From assembly GCA_016861025.1 (NCBI GenBank), contig BOKO01000001.1, positions 240,001-304,000 of the forward strand: DNA of 64,000 nt. Direction: 5' to 3'. Shown in pieces: positions 26,631 through 38,228 of the stretch (the first letter of the stretch is position 1; each line of letters opens with the position of its first letter). A program made the translations under genes and the position numbers. The notes beneath the pieces were generated by a model. It searched no databases, was not told where the DNA came from, and saw only the letters and a list, made by a program, of their open reading frames with translations. Source of the DNA: Chloroflexota bacterium (lineage in GTDB: Bacteria; Chloroflexota; Anaerolineae; Caldilineales; Caldilineaceae).

Positions 26631-29144
26631 TCAGTCACTGAGCGAATCTCGCGCCAACGCTACGGCGCGGGATAGAGATAACATTTCACCTTCCGCGTAG
26701 TATTTTGTGAATGCGACGTCGGTCACGACGGCGCGCAATTGCGCCAACGTCCGGTCGCGTATCTGGAGCTCGTACTCCGTGAAATGTAAGTCATGTTCGC
26801 GGCAGAGGCGTTCGACCACGCCGGAGAGACGTAGAGCGTCGGCATAGCGGCGCTGACCTGCCGCTGCGACCGCCAGTGCATTGAGCGACGCCGTGATCCC
26901 GATCATCATGTCCAATTCCAGGTAGAGATCAAGACAGGTGCAGAGATCATCCTGTGCGGCATCGAAATCTTCAACCTCCAACCGCGCCAATCCCAAATTG
27001 ATGTACGACCAGGCCACGCCTTCGCGAATATTGCGCTGCGCAAAGATGCTGCGCGCCTCTTCGAAGAGCGCAATTGCGCGCTCTGCGTTGCCCTGCGCCA
27101 GCACAATGCGTCCAAGTGCATTCAGCGAGACCGCCAGCCCGGTTCTCCCTTGACCGAGCGAGCGCATCAATGGAATTGACTCATCGAGATAGATCATGCC
27201 GCGGGCGTAATCGCCGATCGTGATCACAGTGGCGCCAAGTTGATTGAGCACGGTGGCGACGCCCCACAGATCGCCCATCTGGCGATAGAGCGCCAGACTC
27301 GCTTCAAGTTGTTCGATTGCCTCCTCTGTATGTCCTAATGAGGAGTCGAGCATCCCTTTCTGAAAAAGCGTCCAGGCAATCCAGCGCGGCTCCCCGATTT
27401 GCTGCCACAGGGCGAGACCCTCCGCCAGGTAACGCCGCGCGGCTTCGTGATCGGAGAGCGCATGGCAACATTCACCCACACCAACCAGGGCGCGGGCGCG
27501 CTCGACGGCGTTGCCTGCAGGCTGCGCCAGTGCAAGCTCCAGCCAGGCGCGTCCCTGCCGCCATACACCCCCAAGTCGCCAGGTTCGGCTCAACGCGCCG
27601 GCCAGCCGCAACCCCAACGCTGGATCATGTCCTTCGTTCAGCGACCAGACGAGCGCGGCGTTGAGATTACCCTGTTCTTGATCGAGCACGCGTTGCCACC
27701 CGGCTGTATCCTTGCCGAACAGATTGGGATAGGCGCGCTCGGCAAGTTCGGTGTAGGTGCGCGCATGTGCACGTTGGATCGCTTCTAGCTCGCCCGATGC
27801 TTCCAGTTTTTCCAGCAGGAACTGGCGCAGCAAACCATGCAATGAATAGCGTATGCTCTGCTTGCCGTCGGCGACCGCTTCTTCCGCCACGCGCAGCACC
27901 GATTTATCGAGCAGCGCTGCGAGTTGCAGCAACGTGGCGCCGGCGACCTCGAGCGCAGCCGTGCGGTCGAAGCCGCCGCGAAAGATCGCCAGCCTCGGCA
28001 GGATGCGTTGTTCTTCGGGCGTCATCAGGCGCCAGGTGTAGTCGAAGACGGCGCGCAGGCTGCGATGGCGCGCCGGTGCGCTGCGGTCAGCCAATGTCAG
28101 GAAATCGAGGCTGCGTTCGATTTCGGCGGCGATTTCACCGGCGGTTAACATGCGCGCCCACGAAGCCGCCAACTCCAGTCCAAGCGGCATTCCTTCCAGC
28201 AGTGTGCAGATGCGTTCCACGGCAGCGCGGTTGTCGGGCGTCAGCGCAAAATCTGACGAGACCTGCCGGGCGCGTTCGACATAGAGCATCACGGCGTCGC
28301 TTGAAATACCAGATGCAGCGTCGGGAGCGGCGGCCGTCAGCCCCCCGAGTTCGACGATCGACTCGGCGCTGATGCGCAACCGTTCCGTCGATGTGACCAG
28401 AAATTGCACTCCTGAGTCCCGCTGTACAACATGGCTGATTAGCTCTGCCGCCGCATCCCCCTCTTCGCTCAGCAAATGTTCAAAATTGTCGAGCACCAGA
28501 AGCAGCACTCGTTGCGAAAGCAGCGCATCGAGCTGTGCAAGTGGGTCGCTGTTGCCGGCAAGCGTAGCTCCGAGCGCGCCTGCAATTGCGATCGGAATCT
28601 CGAGGGTGTGATGAACTGATGAAAGCGATACGAACGCGGCGCCATCTGGAAATCTGTCCGCCAGCCACTGCGCTACATGTAACGCAAGTCGTGTTTTGCC
28701 GATCCCGCCCGTTCCGACGAGCGTCACCAACCGGCGCTGCTCGTCGATCAACAGTCGTTCCAACAGCTTGCATTCTGCGGCGCGCCCGATCAACGGGGTG
28801 AGCGGGATCGGCAGCCGCATGGTCGATGCATTGGCTGGCGATGCAGGTGATGGCGAGGATGGGTGCGCCGCAACTTCCTCCTCAGGCGCATTCTCTGGTG
28901 CAGCTAGACGCGCCATACGGATGAACTCTTCACGCTCGGCGGCGGGCACATGCAGTGCGTCCGCCAGCAATTCCGCCATCTCCCAAGATGGACGGCGCCG
29001 GCCACTCTCGAAGAAGCGTATGGTCTGAACCGAACAGTTGACCCGTTCCGCCAATGCCTCCTGAGTGAGGTCCTGTTGGGCGCGTAGCCGTTTTAGCGCG
29101 CGTCCCAAAGGCGATAGCTGCACACTCTGAACTTTGGCACTCAT
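26631..29144 (-). CDS. XRE-family NB-ARC/TPR transcriptional regulator
   Basis: This protein of about 837 residues starts at ATG 29144, with AAAGGGTGA upstream, giving MSAKVQSVQLSPLGRALKR. An XRE helix-turn-helix lies in residues 10-65 (LTQEALAERVNCSVQTIRFFESG). A linker is followed by an NB-ARC/STAND ATPase (about 110-420) with Walker A GTGGIGKTRLAL, Walker B LLLVLDNFEHLL and the GMPLGLELAASWARML motif. The C-terminal half is a stack of TPR helices (EAIEQLEASLALYRQMGDL and similar). Such regulators sense an unknown ligand or nucleotide and switch on transcription. It is divergent from the FAD oxidoreductase and may control it. An upstream TTG frame to 29201 lacks a good start. Confidence 0.92.
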   Translation of the reverse strand: MSAKVQSVQLSPLGRALKRLRAQQDLTQEALAERVNCSVQTIRFFESGRRRPSWEMAELLADALHVPAAEREEFIRMARLAAPENAPEEEVAAHPSSPSPASPANASTMRLPIPLTPLIGRAAECKLLERLLIDEQRRLVTLVGTGGIGKTRLALHVAQWLADRFPDGAAFVSLSSVHHTLEIPIAIAGALGATLAGNSDPLAQLDALLSQRVLLLVLDNFEHLLSEEGDAAAELISHVVQRDSGVQFLVTSTERLRISAESIVELGGLTAAAPDAASGISSDAVMLYVERARQVSSDFALTPDNRAAVERICTLLEGMPLGLELAASWARMLTAGEIAAEIERSLDFLTLADRSAPARHRSLRAVFDYTWRLMTPEEQRILPRLAIFRGGFDRTAALEVAGATLLQLAALLDKSVLRVAEEAVADGKQSIRYSLHGLLRQFLLEKLEASGELEAIQRAHARTYTELAERAYPNLFGKDTAGWQRVLDQEQGNLNAALVWSLNEGHDPALGLRLAGALSRTWRLGGVWRQGRAWLELALAQPAGNAVERARALVGVGECCHALSDHEAARRYLAEGLALWQQIGEPRWIAWTLFQKGMLDSSLGHTEEAIEQLEASLALYRQMGDLWGVATVLNQLGATVITIGDYARGMIYLDESIPLMRSLGQGRTGLAVSLNALGRIVLAQGNAERAIALFEEARSIFAQRNIREGVAWSYINLGLARLEVEDFDAAQDDLCTCLDLYLELDMMIGITASLNALAVAAAGQRRYADALRLSGVVERLCREHDLHFTEYELQIRDRTLAQLRAVVTDVAFTKYYAEGEMLSLSRAVALARDSLSD

Positions 29145-29318
29145 GAGCAAATTCACCCTTTGTCGGCGCACGATGTTCGCAAATCTCGCAAATTGTAGCA
29201 CACGGTGTAGCGCATCTTGTAACGCTTAGTTGCTGTTGCGGTGGTCATTTTTGCGTTGTAATCAAGCATGTAAATCGAGAGGTTTTCATTCACGAATCAG
29301 CGACATAAGGAGCAGACT

Positions 29319-30755
29319 ATGATTCGCAACGACTTTCTGACGCAAACGATCGCCCGTCTTTCCGAAAAACCGGAGCAAGGAGATGAATATCTGGAGCAAT
29401 TGCAGAGCGAGGTGTGTGGCGTCGTGCTGGTGTACGGCGACCCTGGCTACGATGAAGCGCGCCGCGCCTGGAATCTCAACGTCGATCAACATCCGGCTGT
29501 GATTGTCGTCGCCGAAGACCCACGCGATGTCGTCGCCGCCGTGCGCTATGCGCGGCAGACTGGATTGGGCATCGCCGTACAGTCGACCGGTCACGGCGTC
29601 GTGCGTGCGGCCAACGATGCACTGCTGATTGTCACCGCTGGTCTGAAGGATGTTCAAATCGACGAAGGCATGAACACGGCGCGCGTCGAGGCTGGCGCCC
29701 GCTGGGGCGAGGTGTTGGAGAAAGCGCAGCGCGTTGGTCTGGCGCCGCTGCTTGGTTCGTCGCCCAACGTCGGCGTGATGGGCTATACATTGGGCGGCGG
29801 CATGGGATGGCTGGCGCGCAAATATGGCATGGCGCTCGACAGCGTGCTTGCCTTCGAGGTGGTGACGCCCGACGGTCGCCTGGTGCACGCCAGCGCCCGT
29901 GAGAACACCGAGCTGTTCTGGGGCTTGCGCGGCGGCGGCGGCGCGCTCGGCATTGTCACAGCAATGGAGATCAATCTCTACCCGGTGACGAGCGTTTATG
30001 GCGGCAATCTCTTCTACCCGGCGGCGATGGCAAAGCAAGTGCTCACCCGCTATCGGGATTGGGTGCAGACGCTGCCCGACGCCATGACGACCTCGGTGGT
30101 GATCATGAACTATCCGCCGATCCCGGCTGTGCCCGAACCGCTGCGCGGGCAGACGATGGTGATCGTGCGCGGCTGTTTCGCAGGCGACGTTGAGGAGGGA
30201 AAGCGGCTGATCGACGAATGGCGCGCATGGTGCGCCCCGCAGATCGACGCCTTCCGCACCATGCCCTTTAGCGAAGTCGCCGCGATCAGCATGGACCCGG
30301 TCAACCCAATGCCATCGAAGCACACCGGCGCCTGGCTCTGGGGCCTGACCGACGATGCCATCGATGCGTTGGTGCGCGGCGGCGTGCCGCAGAACGAGCC
30401 GTTGCCCCTTGTTTTTATCGAACTGCGGCACGGCGGCGGCGCTATCGCACGCTATGACGGTGAGGACGCAGCCTTCAGCCACCGCATGGGCGTCTTCAAT
30501 CTGTTCATCAATGGGCTGACGCCGACGCCAGAAGCCAGGGATGCCTTCACCCGTCACACCGACGTGATCAAGGCGCAGTTGCAACCCGTGATGACCGGCG
30601 GCGTCTATCTCAACTTCCTGGAGGGCGAGGAGGCGCGACGACGGACGCAGGACGGCTACAGCGCCGAAGCATACGCCCGGTTGACGGCGCTCAAGACGGC
30701 GTTCGATCCGACCAATCGGCTGGCGTACAGCTACGATATTCGACCGGCACAGTAA
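29319..30755 (+). CDS. FAD-binding oxidoreductase (BBE-like, PCMH domain)
   Basis: This 478-residue protein binds FAD through an N-terminal PCMH domain (about 50-230): HPAVIVVAEDPRDVVAAVRYA, then VQSTGHGVVRAAND, then GGGMGWLARKYGM and ELFWGLRGGGGALGIVT. The C-terminal berberine-bridge-like (BBE) tail ends in FDPTNRLAYSYDI. The histidine in STGHG may bind FAD covalently. The second cysteinyl link of bicovalent enzymes is not evident, with GLRGGGG in its place. It oxidises an alcohol, sugar or amine of unknown type. AAGGAG precedes ATG 29319. It lies divergent from the large regulator. Confidence 0.92.
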   Translation: MIRNDFLTQTIARLSEKPEQGDEYLEQLQSEVCGVVLVYGDPGYDEARRAWNLNVDQHPAVIVVAEDPRDVVAAVRYARQTGLGIAVQSTGHGVVRAANDALLIVTAGLKDVQIDEGMNTARVEAGARWGEVLEKAQRVGLAPLLGSSPNVGVMGYTLGGGMGWLARKYGMALDSVLAFEVVTPDGRLVHASARENTELFWGLRGGGGALGIVTAMEINLYPVTSVYGGNLFYPAAMAKQVLTRYRDWVQTLPDAMTTSVVIMNYPPIPAVPEPLRGQTMVIVRGCFAGDVEEGKRLIDEWRAWCAPQIDAFRTMPFSEVAAISMDPVNPMPSKHTGAWLWGLTDDAIDALVRGGVPQNEPLPLVFIELRHGGGAIARYDGEDAAFSHRMGVFNLFINGLTPTPEARDAFTRHTDVIKAQLQPVMTGGVYLNFLEGEEARRRTQDGYSAEAYARLTALKTAFDPTNRLAYSYDIRPAQ

Positions 30756-30817
30756 AAGATTGAGATTGGAGGCTGGAGATTGGGTGGAACGCCGAATCTC
30801 CAATCTTCAATCCTTTT
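30754..30817 (+). terminator. Hairpin made of ATTG/GATTGGAG words after the FAD gene
   Basis: AAAAGATTGAGATTGGAG (30754-30771) pairs with CTCCAATCTTCAATCCTTTT (30798-30817) with two single-base bulges, and ends in TTTT. It overlaps the FAD gene stop and probably terminates it. GGAGATTGG is repeated inside the loop. Confidence 0.65.
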
Positions 30818-30835
30818 CATGAATGGGGCTCCATT

Positions 30836-32422
30836 ATGCAAATGCAATTGTCCAATCCTGCCGCGATCTTGCTGCGGCTGATGTTAATCGCTGCGTTCGT
30901 TGTGATTCCCGCCCAGCCAGCGGCGGCGCAGGCGCCGGCGACGCAAGGCAACGATCTGTTTCTGCCGTTGGTGGCGAACAACAGCACGGCGGCGCCTGCC
31001 GGTTTGTACGCGCAGCTGTTGCAACGCGTGGCTCAGCACTGTGGCGCCACCGGCTTGAACCAAATCTGTTACGTCAACGGTGTGGTGTCCCTGAACGCCG
31101 CCGACGATGGCTTCAACGCACCCGGCGCTGTGGCCGATCTGACCGACGGCGCCATCGTCCGCGTTACATCGACGGGGAGCAGCATCGACCAGTTGAGCGC
31201 GGCCTGGCTGCGCCTGCGCACCGTCACCCCCGACCATGCTCTGACGATCCTGGCTTTTGGCAATGTCCAGATTGAAGAGATCGCACTCTTTGTCAACGAG
31301 ACAGATTTGAACAACGAGAAAACGCTGCCGAGTCTTCGCTTTGCCAGCAGTCCAATTGCCGGCGTTGACAAACTGGGCAGCAGCGGATTGATCGTGGCAA
31401 ACCCGGCGGAAGAGGATCTGCTGTCGCTCACGCTGAACGGCGCCGCGCTTACGCTCGGTTCGACGGCGCTGGTCGAGGCGACGCCGGGCGCAGAGATGAA
31501 GGTGACGATGGCAAGCGGTGCGTCGCGCACGGAGGCGAACGGCGGCGAAAGTACGGCAGTGCAGAATCAGCAGGTAAGTGTGCCGCTAGATGCGAGCGGT
31601 AATGCGGCAGGCGCGCCTACGACGGCGCGCGAGTTGACCGACGACGAGTTCCTCGCCCAGATGCTCGACGAGTTGTTGGAGAAACTCAAAGACCAAATTG
31701 CACTGGCTAACACCGCGCTGGAGCGGCTAAATCGCGCCACCGATCGCTGCGTCGCCGGACAGGCGCGTTACATCTACAATGTGCTCTATTGGGTGCGCGT
31801 CATCGAGAAGACGCCAGGCATCAAGGGCTTGATCAACAATACGCTGCTCGCCCAGGCGTACAGTCGCGCCGCCAACTGTCTGAGCTTCGAGGTGGTGTTC
31901 GACTCGACCGTCAACACGACTCATCCAAATTTGCGCATGTCCAGCCATCTCAACATGGAGGGAATGCCCGTGCAATTTCTTGTGGACGGCCGGTTTATCG
32001 CCATCAACAGCAGCCTCGACTATGTCAGCTATTCGTATATTCCCAGCCAAAGCTGCGGCCCGATCAGCATTGCCAAGACGGCGGGTGAACTGGAGGTGGA
32101 CAGTGCGTCGCTACAGATCGCCGGCAACAAGGTGCGGGTGGCGACGACGTTGCGTGTGTCGAAGATGCCCGACGAATCAGCGACGATCTCCTGTCCGCCA
32201 GCGCCGCCGCTGGTCGTGGGGGAGGATCATTGGGTTTCGGTCTTCTTCAACATGCATGAAGATCTGTGGCAGAAGCCTGATCCCTCGTTCCGTTTCAGCG
32301 AATGGAAGTACAATGGCGGCGTTAACTTCGCCGAGGCCGTCTATGTGCGTAACAACACCGACAGCGGCTTCACTTTTGATACAACCACATACCTGATCCT
32401 GGTGCACACACCGGTTCAGTGA
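30836..32422 (+). CDS. Secreted protein of unknown function
   Basis: This 528-residue protein has a signal peptide (about residues 1-31, ending PAAAQA). The mature start reads NDLFLPLVANNST, a motif I associate with secreted Chloroflexota proteins. A beta-rich N-terminal part (about 55-230) is followed by a helical segment (LTDDEFLAQMLDELLEKLKD at 273-292). A Cys-containing C-terminal domain has NCLSFEVVFDSTV, then SCGPISIAK, then SCPPAPPLV, with several possible disulfides. I do not recognise a fold. The codon pattern and clear signal support a real gene. It is single, between two hairpins. Confidence 0.8.
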   Translation: MQMQLSNPAAILLRLMLIAAFVVIPAQPAAAQAPATQGNDLFLPLVANNSTAAPAGLYAQLLQRVAQHCGATGLNQICYVNGVVSLNAADDGFNAPGAVADLTDGAIVRVTSTGSSIDQLSAAWLRLRTVTPDHALTILAFGNVQIEEIALFVNETDLNNEKTLPSLRFASSPIAGVDKLGSSGLIVANPAEEDLLSLTLNGAALTLGSTALVEATPGAEMKVTMASGASRTEANGGESTAVQNQQVSVPLDASGNAAGAPTTARELTDDEFLAQMLDELLEKLKDQIALANTALERLNRATDRCVAGQARYIYNVLYWVRVIEKTPGIKGLINNTLLAQAYSRAANCLSFEVVFDSTVNTTHPNLRMSSHLNMEGMPVQFLVDGRFIAINSSLDYVSYSYIPSQSCGPISIAKTAGELEVDSASLQIAGNKVRVATTLRVSKMPDESATISCPPAPPLVVGEDHWVSVFFNMHEDLWQKPDPSFRFSEWKYNGGVNFAEAVYVRNNTDSGFTFDTTTYLILVHTPVQ

Positions 32423-32442
32423 TTCCGCACACCCCTCCAGAA

Positions 32443-32474
32443 GTCGGCAACGCTTCCTCGGAAGCGTTGCCGAC
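32443..32474 (+). terminator. Perfect 15-bp hairpin after the secreted protein gene
   Basis: GTCGGCAACGCTTCC (32443-32457) pairs with GGAAGCGTTGCCGAC (32460-32474) around a 2-nt gap, starting 20 nt past the stop. There is no T-run. Confidence 0.7.
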
Positions 32475-32575
32475 GCTAATCACTGCGCGTTTTGCCCTGT
32501 GCTATACTTGCTGAGACATTCGTGTGGTGTTCTTCATCAAATTTTGGGCGATGCCTGGGGAAATGAGAAGGTTTC

Positions 32576-33814
<1,239 letters not shown>

Positions 33815-33900
33815 TTCGTGTTGCGGGTTTGCGCAATGCAGGGCGCCAAAGCTAAAGTGTCAGTCGTATGCAACACGAAATACGCAACACGCAACACGAA
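33815..33900. repeat. Intergenic inverted repeat with tandem GCAACACGAA words
   Basis: TTCGTGTTGCG (33815-33825) pairs with CGCAACACGAA (33890-33900). Two more GCAACAC copies lie just before the right arm (about 33870 and 33883). It begins right at the lycopene cyclase stop. Confidence 0.6.
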
Positions 33901-33912
33901 AGGCAAAGAGCA

Positions 33913-34221
33913 ATGGCAACCTACCAAATCCTCTACTGGTTTAACATCCCTGTTCAGGTCAAGGCGAGCATTGGACGTAAGCGATGCACCGTTCCGCTTG
34001 CCGAGCGTTTTTCCGAGGCGGTCGATGCGGCGGCTATGTCAGCAGGGCTGGTCGGCTCTGACGCGTATACGGAGCAGTTCCGGTGGGGTGACGTGCAGGA
34101 GCGCGAAGGGGAGCCTGAGGCGGTGGCCGCAGCCGTGGCAGCGGAGTTGGAGGCGCAATATCCAGAAATCGACTGGCGTTCCACCGCACAGACATTACGC
34201 GAGCAATACGGGAAAGCGTAA
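33913..34221 (+). CDS. Virulence-factor-domain small protein (PF13769-like)
   Basis: This 102-residue protein starts at ATG 33913 with MATYQILYWFNIPVQVKA, a conserved N-terminus of the small 'virulence factor' family found in non-pathogens too. FRWGDVQEREGEPEAVAAAV and YPEIDWRSTAQTLREQYGKA follow. It is a soluble alpha/beta protein of unknown role. A frame extending to TTG 33868 adds residues from the repeat region and is not used. It is followed by a convergent nucleoside kinase gene. The name of the family does not imply virulence here. Confidence 0.75.
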   Translation: MATYQILYWFNIPVQVKASIGRKRCTVPLAERFSEAVDAAAMSAGLVGSDAYTEQFRWGDVQEREGEPEAVAAAVAAELEAQYPEIDWRSTAQTLREQYGKA

Positions 34222-34230
34222 TCCACAAGG

Positions 34231-34909
34231 CTAATCAACATCTGGAGCGCCGGACGAAACGGAAACCTTGCCTTGGATGATCCCTACCAATGTCTGAATG
34301 GCCTCCCAGGAAAGCGCAGCGTCGGTCGAAGCGTCGATTACAAGCAGCCGCTCAGCAGGGATTTGCCGTCTCCATTCGTTCACCTGTTGCTGCAACAGCT
34401 CGAGATCGGCGGCTGTAGCGATTTCAACCGGGCGATTTCTGCGCGCCAACCGGTCGGCAAGCACCTGGATAGGTGCATCGAGCAGAATGAACAGATCGGG
34501 GCCGGGTTGGACTGCGCGCACAAAACGATAGAATCGCTCGCACAGCGCATATTCTGCGTCATCCAAAATGCCATTGGCGTGAAAACCGCGCGTGAAGACA
34601 AAAAAATCTTCATCCAACCCACCGTCGACAATTCCAATTCCCGCCTGGCTTCGAATCTCCTGCTCCTGTTCGGCGCGCAGGAGCAGGTAATCGAGCTGGT
34701 TGGCAAGCGCGTAACGTCGCCCTCGCCCAGCCTTGAGATCATCGGCGAGAAGCTGCTGGAAAGGGCGCTCGATGTGTTGCTCCAGCCCGGTCACGAAAGG
34801 CGCCGCTGTGATCAGTTGGCTGACCAGTGTTGTCTTGCCAACAGCCGTGTTGCCGATGACGGCGATCAGCTTGCCCAGCGTAGATTCTCCTGATTGTCTT
34901 GACGACGTT

Positions 34910-34932
<23 letters not shown>
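34231..34932 (-). CDS. Deoxynucleoside-kinase-like P-loop kinase
   Basis: This protein of 215-233 residues shows P-loop GNTAVGKTTLV, then LEQHIERPFQQLLADD, DEDFFVFTRGFH, and LFILLDAPIQVLADRLARRNRPVE (the 'LID' region with the RR pair). These are typical of deoxynucleoside/deoxyadenosine-type kinases. It would phosphorylate a nucleoside using ATP. The start is awkward. ATG 34932 overlaps the upstream lyase gene by 23 nt and adds about 18 poorly conserved residues. CTG 34878, with AGGAG upstream, would give a start at LGKLIAVIGN. It is the last gene of an operon with the lyase and FGGY kinase. Confidence 0.85.
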
Positions 34933-36412
<1,480 letters not shown>

Positions 36413-36414
36413 GA

Positions 36415-38010
36415 TTAATGCTCGCTTTTCTGAGCGTGATTCAAGCGGTGATAGATGCCATGCGTCTTGTTATACAGCTCGACAAACTGCTCGAACAGCT
36501 CGCTGTAGAGCGACGCCAGATGCGGCTGCGGCTCGTAGATGTGCGCCGTTGGCGTCAGCGCTTCAAGCTCATCGACATGCAGATAGCCCAGCCCGACAGC
36601 GGCCAGAAACGCTGCGCCGCGTGTGTTGATGTGCAGCGGGTCAGCCACCTGCACCACCGGACGCTGCAATACGTCGGCGTGAATCTGACACCACAGATTG
36701 GCGCGTGCGCCGCCGCCGACCAGCCGCACATTGTCGAGCTGACGGCCGATGAACTTCTCCACATAGACAAGCAGCCAGCGGGTGTTGAAGGCGACGCCCT
36801 CATAGACGCTGCGCACCAGGTCGCCGCGCGTCGTGCGCAGCGAGAGATTGTGCCAGCCGCCGCGCAGGGTGTGGTCGTCCACTGGCGAGCGCTCGCCGTT
36901 GAGCCAGGGCGTGAAGATCACGCGGTTGCTGCCGGGCGCAGTCGCCGCCGCGGCTGCTTCGAGCCGGGCGTAGCTGTCGGCGGGCGGCGGGTTGCTCATC
37001 AACACATCCTCGCCCCAGAAGAAGCGGTCGCGCACAAAATTGAGCGCCGCGCCTGCAATCTCGTGTTCGTTGATCAGCAGATAACGGCCGGGCAGCGCCG
37101 ACGGCAGCGACGCCATGTTGTGGATGATGTCGGTTTTCTTGAAGGGGACATGACAACTCAACCACGACGATGTGCCGAGGTAACAATGCGCCTTGTAATC
37201 CGTCACTGCGCCAGAGCCGACCGCTGCGGTGTGTAGATCGGGCGCGCCGCCTACAACCTGCACGCGCTGTCCGCCCAGCCCCAGGTCGGCCGCCGCCGCC
37301 GGGCTTACTTCGCCAAGCACATCGATGGAGCGCAGCAGATCGTCGGGCAGCTGTGCTCGATCCAGACCGGCCATTTGCAGCAGTTCCTCGTCATAGCGAA
37401 TGTGGTTGATGGCGCGGTTGTCGGTCACCCAGTGCAATGTCATTGCCTCGCCGGTGGAAGCGATGCGCCCGGTCAGCCTGTAGTTGATATAGTCCTTTGG
37501 CTCCAAAAATTTGACGGCGCACTTATAGATGTCGGGGCGCTCCTTGCGCAAAAAAAGAATGTGCGATACTGAATCTTTGCCCGAATGCCCCGGGATGCCG
37601 CCGGTTTTGCGGATCCAGGTCCATAGCTTACGCGCGCCGTAGCCAGCAAAGGAAGGAAACCCGCCGGTGAGTTTGCGAATATGTCTGGTGCCGCGCGCGT
37701 CCATCCAGATAATGGCGTTCATTAGCGGTTCGCCGTCGGCGCCGAGCGCAACCGTGCCCGACCAGTGCGTGGTCACGCCAACGCCAACAACGCGATTGGG
37801 TGCGCCCTCAACCGCTGCCAACACGCGCCGCGTTGCAGCGCAGATGGCAGTCCACCAATCGTCCGGGGCTTGCTCGACGCCGCCGTCAGGCTGGAAGATC
37901 AGGCGCACCGATTCGTTGGCGCCAGCCAATAGCGCGCCCTGCGTCGAGAACAGGGCGACTTTGGGACCCGAGGTGCCGAGGTCGATTGTCAACAATAGAG
38001 GATCGCGCAT
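36415..38010 (-). CDS. FGGY-family carbohydrate kinase (xylulokinase-like)
   Basis: This 531-residue sugar kinase has the N-terminal ATP/phosphate motif DLGTSGPKVALFS, the FGGY N-domain block VGVGVTTHWSGTVALG, and a C-domain signature region with VRLVGGGARANLWCQIHAD and PLHINTRGAAFLA. It would phosphorylate a pentose, pentulose or polyol at the cytoplasmic face of metabolism. It is the first gene of an operon with the S1P-lyase-like enzyme and nucleoside kinase. The 5' leader to 38228 is AT-rich. Exact substrate is unknown. A sphingoid-base kinase role is not supported by the family. Confidence 0.9.
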   Translation of the reverse strand: MRDPLLLTIDLGTSGPKVALFSTQGALLAGANESVRLIFQPDGGVEQAPDDWWTAICAATRRVLAAVEGAPNRVVGVGVTTHWSGTVALGADGEPLMNAIIWMDARGTRHIRKLTGGFPSFAGYGARKLWTWIRKTGGIPGHSGKDSVSHILFLRKERPDIYKCAVKFLEPKDYINYRLTGRIASTGEAMTLHWVTDNRAINHIRYDEELLQMAGLDRAQLPDDLLRSIDVLGEVSPAAAADLGLGGQRVQVVGGAPDLHTAAVGSGAVTDYKAHCYLGTSSWLSCHVPFKKTDIIHNMASLPSALPGRYLLINEHEIAGAALNFVRDRFFWGEDVLMSNPPPADSYARLEAAAAATAPGSNRVIFTPWLNGERSPVDDHTLRGGWHNLSLRTTRGDLVRSVYEGVAFNTRWLLVYVEKFIGRQLDNVRLVGGGARANLWCQIHADVLQRPVVQVADPLHINTRGAAFLAAVGLGYLHVDELEALTPTAHIYEPQPHLASLYSELFEQFVELYNKTHGIYHRLNHAQKSEH

Positions 38011-38228
38011 ACGTTTACTACATTCAGGATTCCATCGTGGCCCACATTAGATGTTGAAAGGACGCCGATTGCAGTTTGAGATTTTTGATGTGATGCGGCC
38101 TTGCGTTATGACGGAAAAATAGTTTGTGGGATACTCTATCAAAAAGTATGAATTGTTCCAATCATCGTATCGATAGCATCAGCAAGAGTATATTCAGATA
38201 AATCTCCATAGAAAAAGAAAATTGCAAT

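Noticed and set aside
29286..30803. Long minus-strand open frame opposite the FAD oxidoreductase
   Set aside because: Composition is typical of an antisense shadow (His/Arg/Gln-rich) and the oxidoreductase has clear PCMH motifs.
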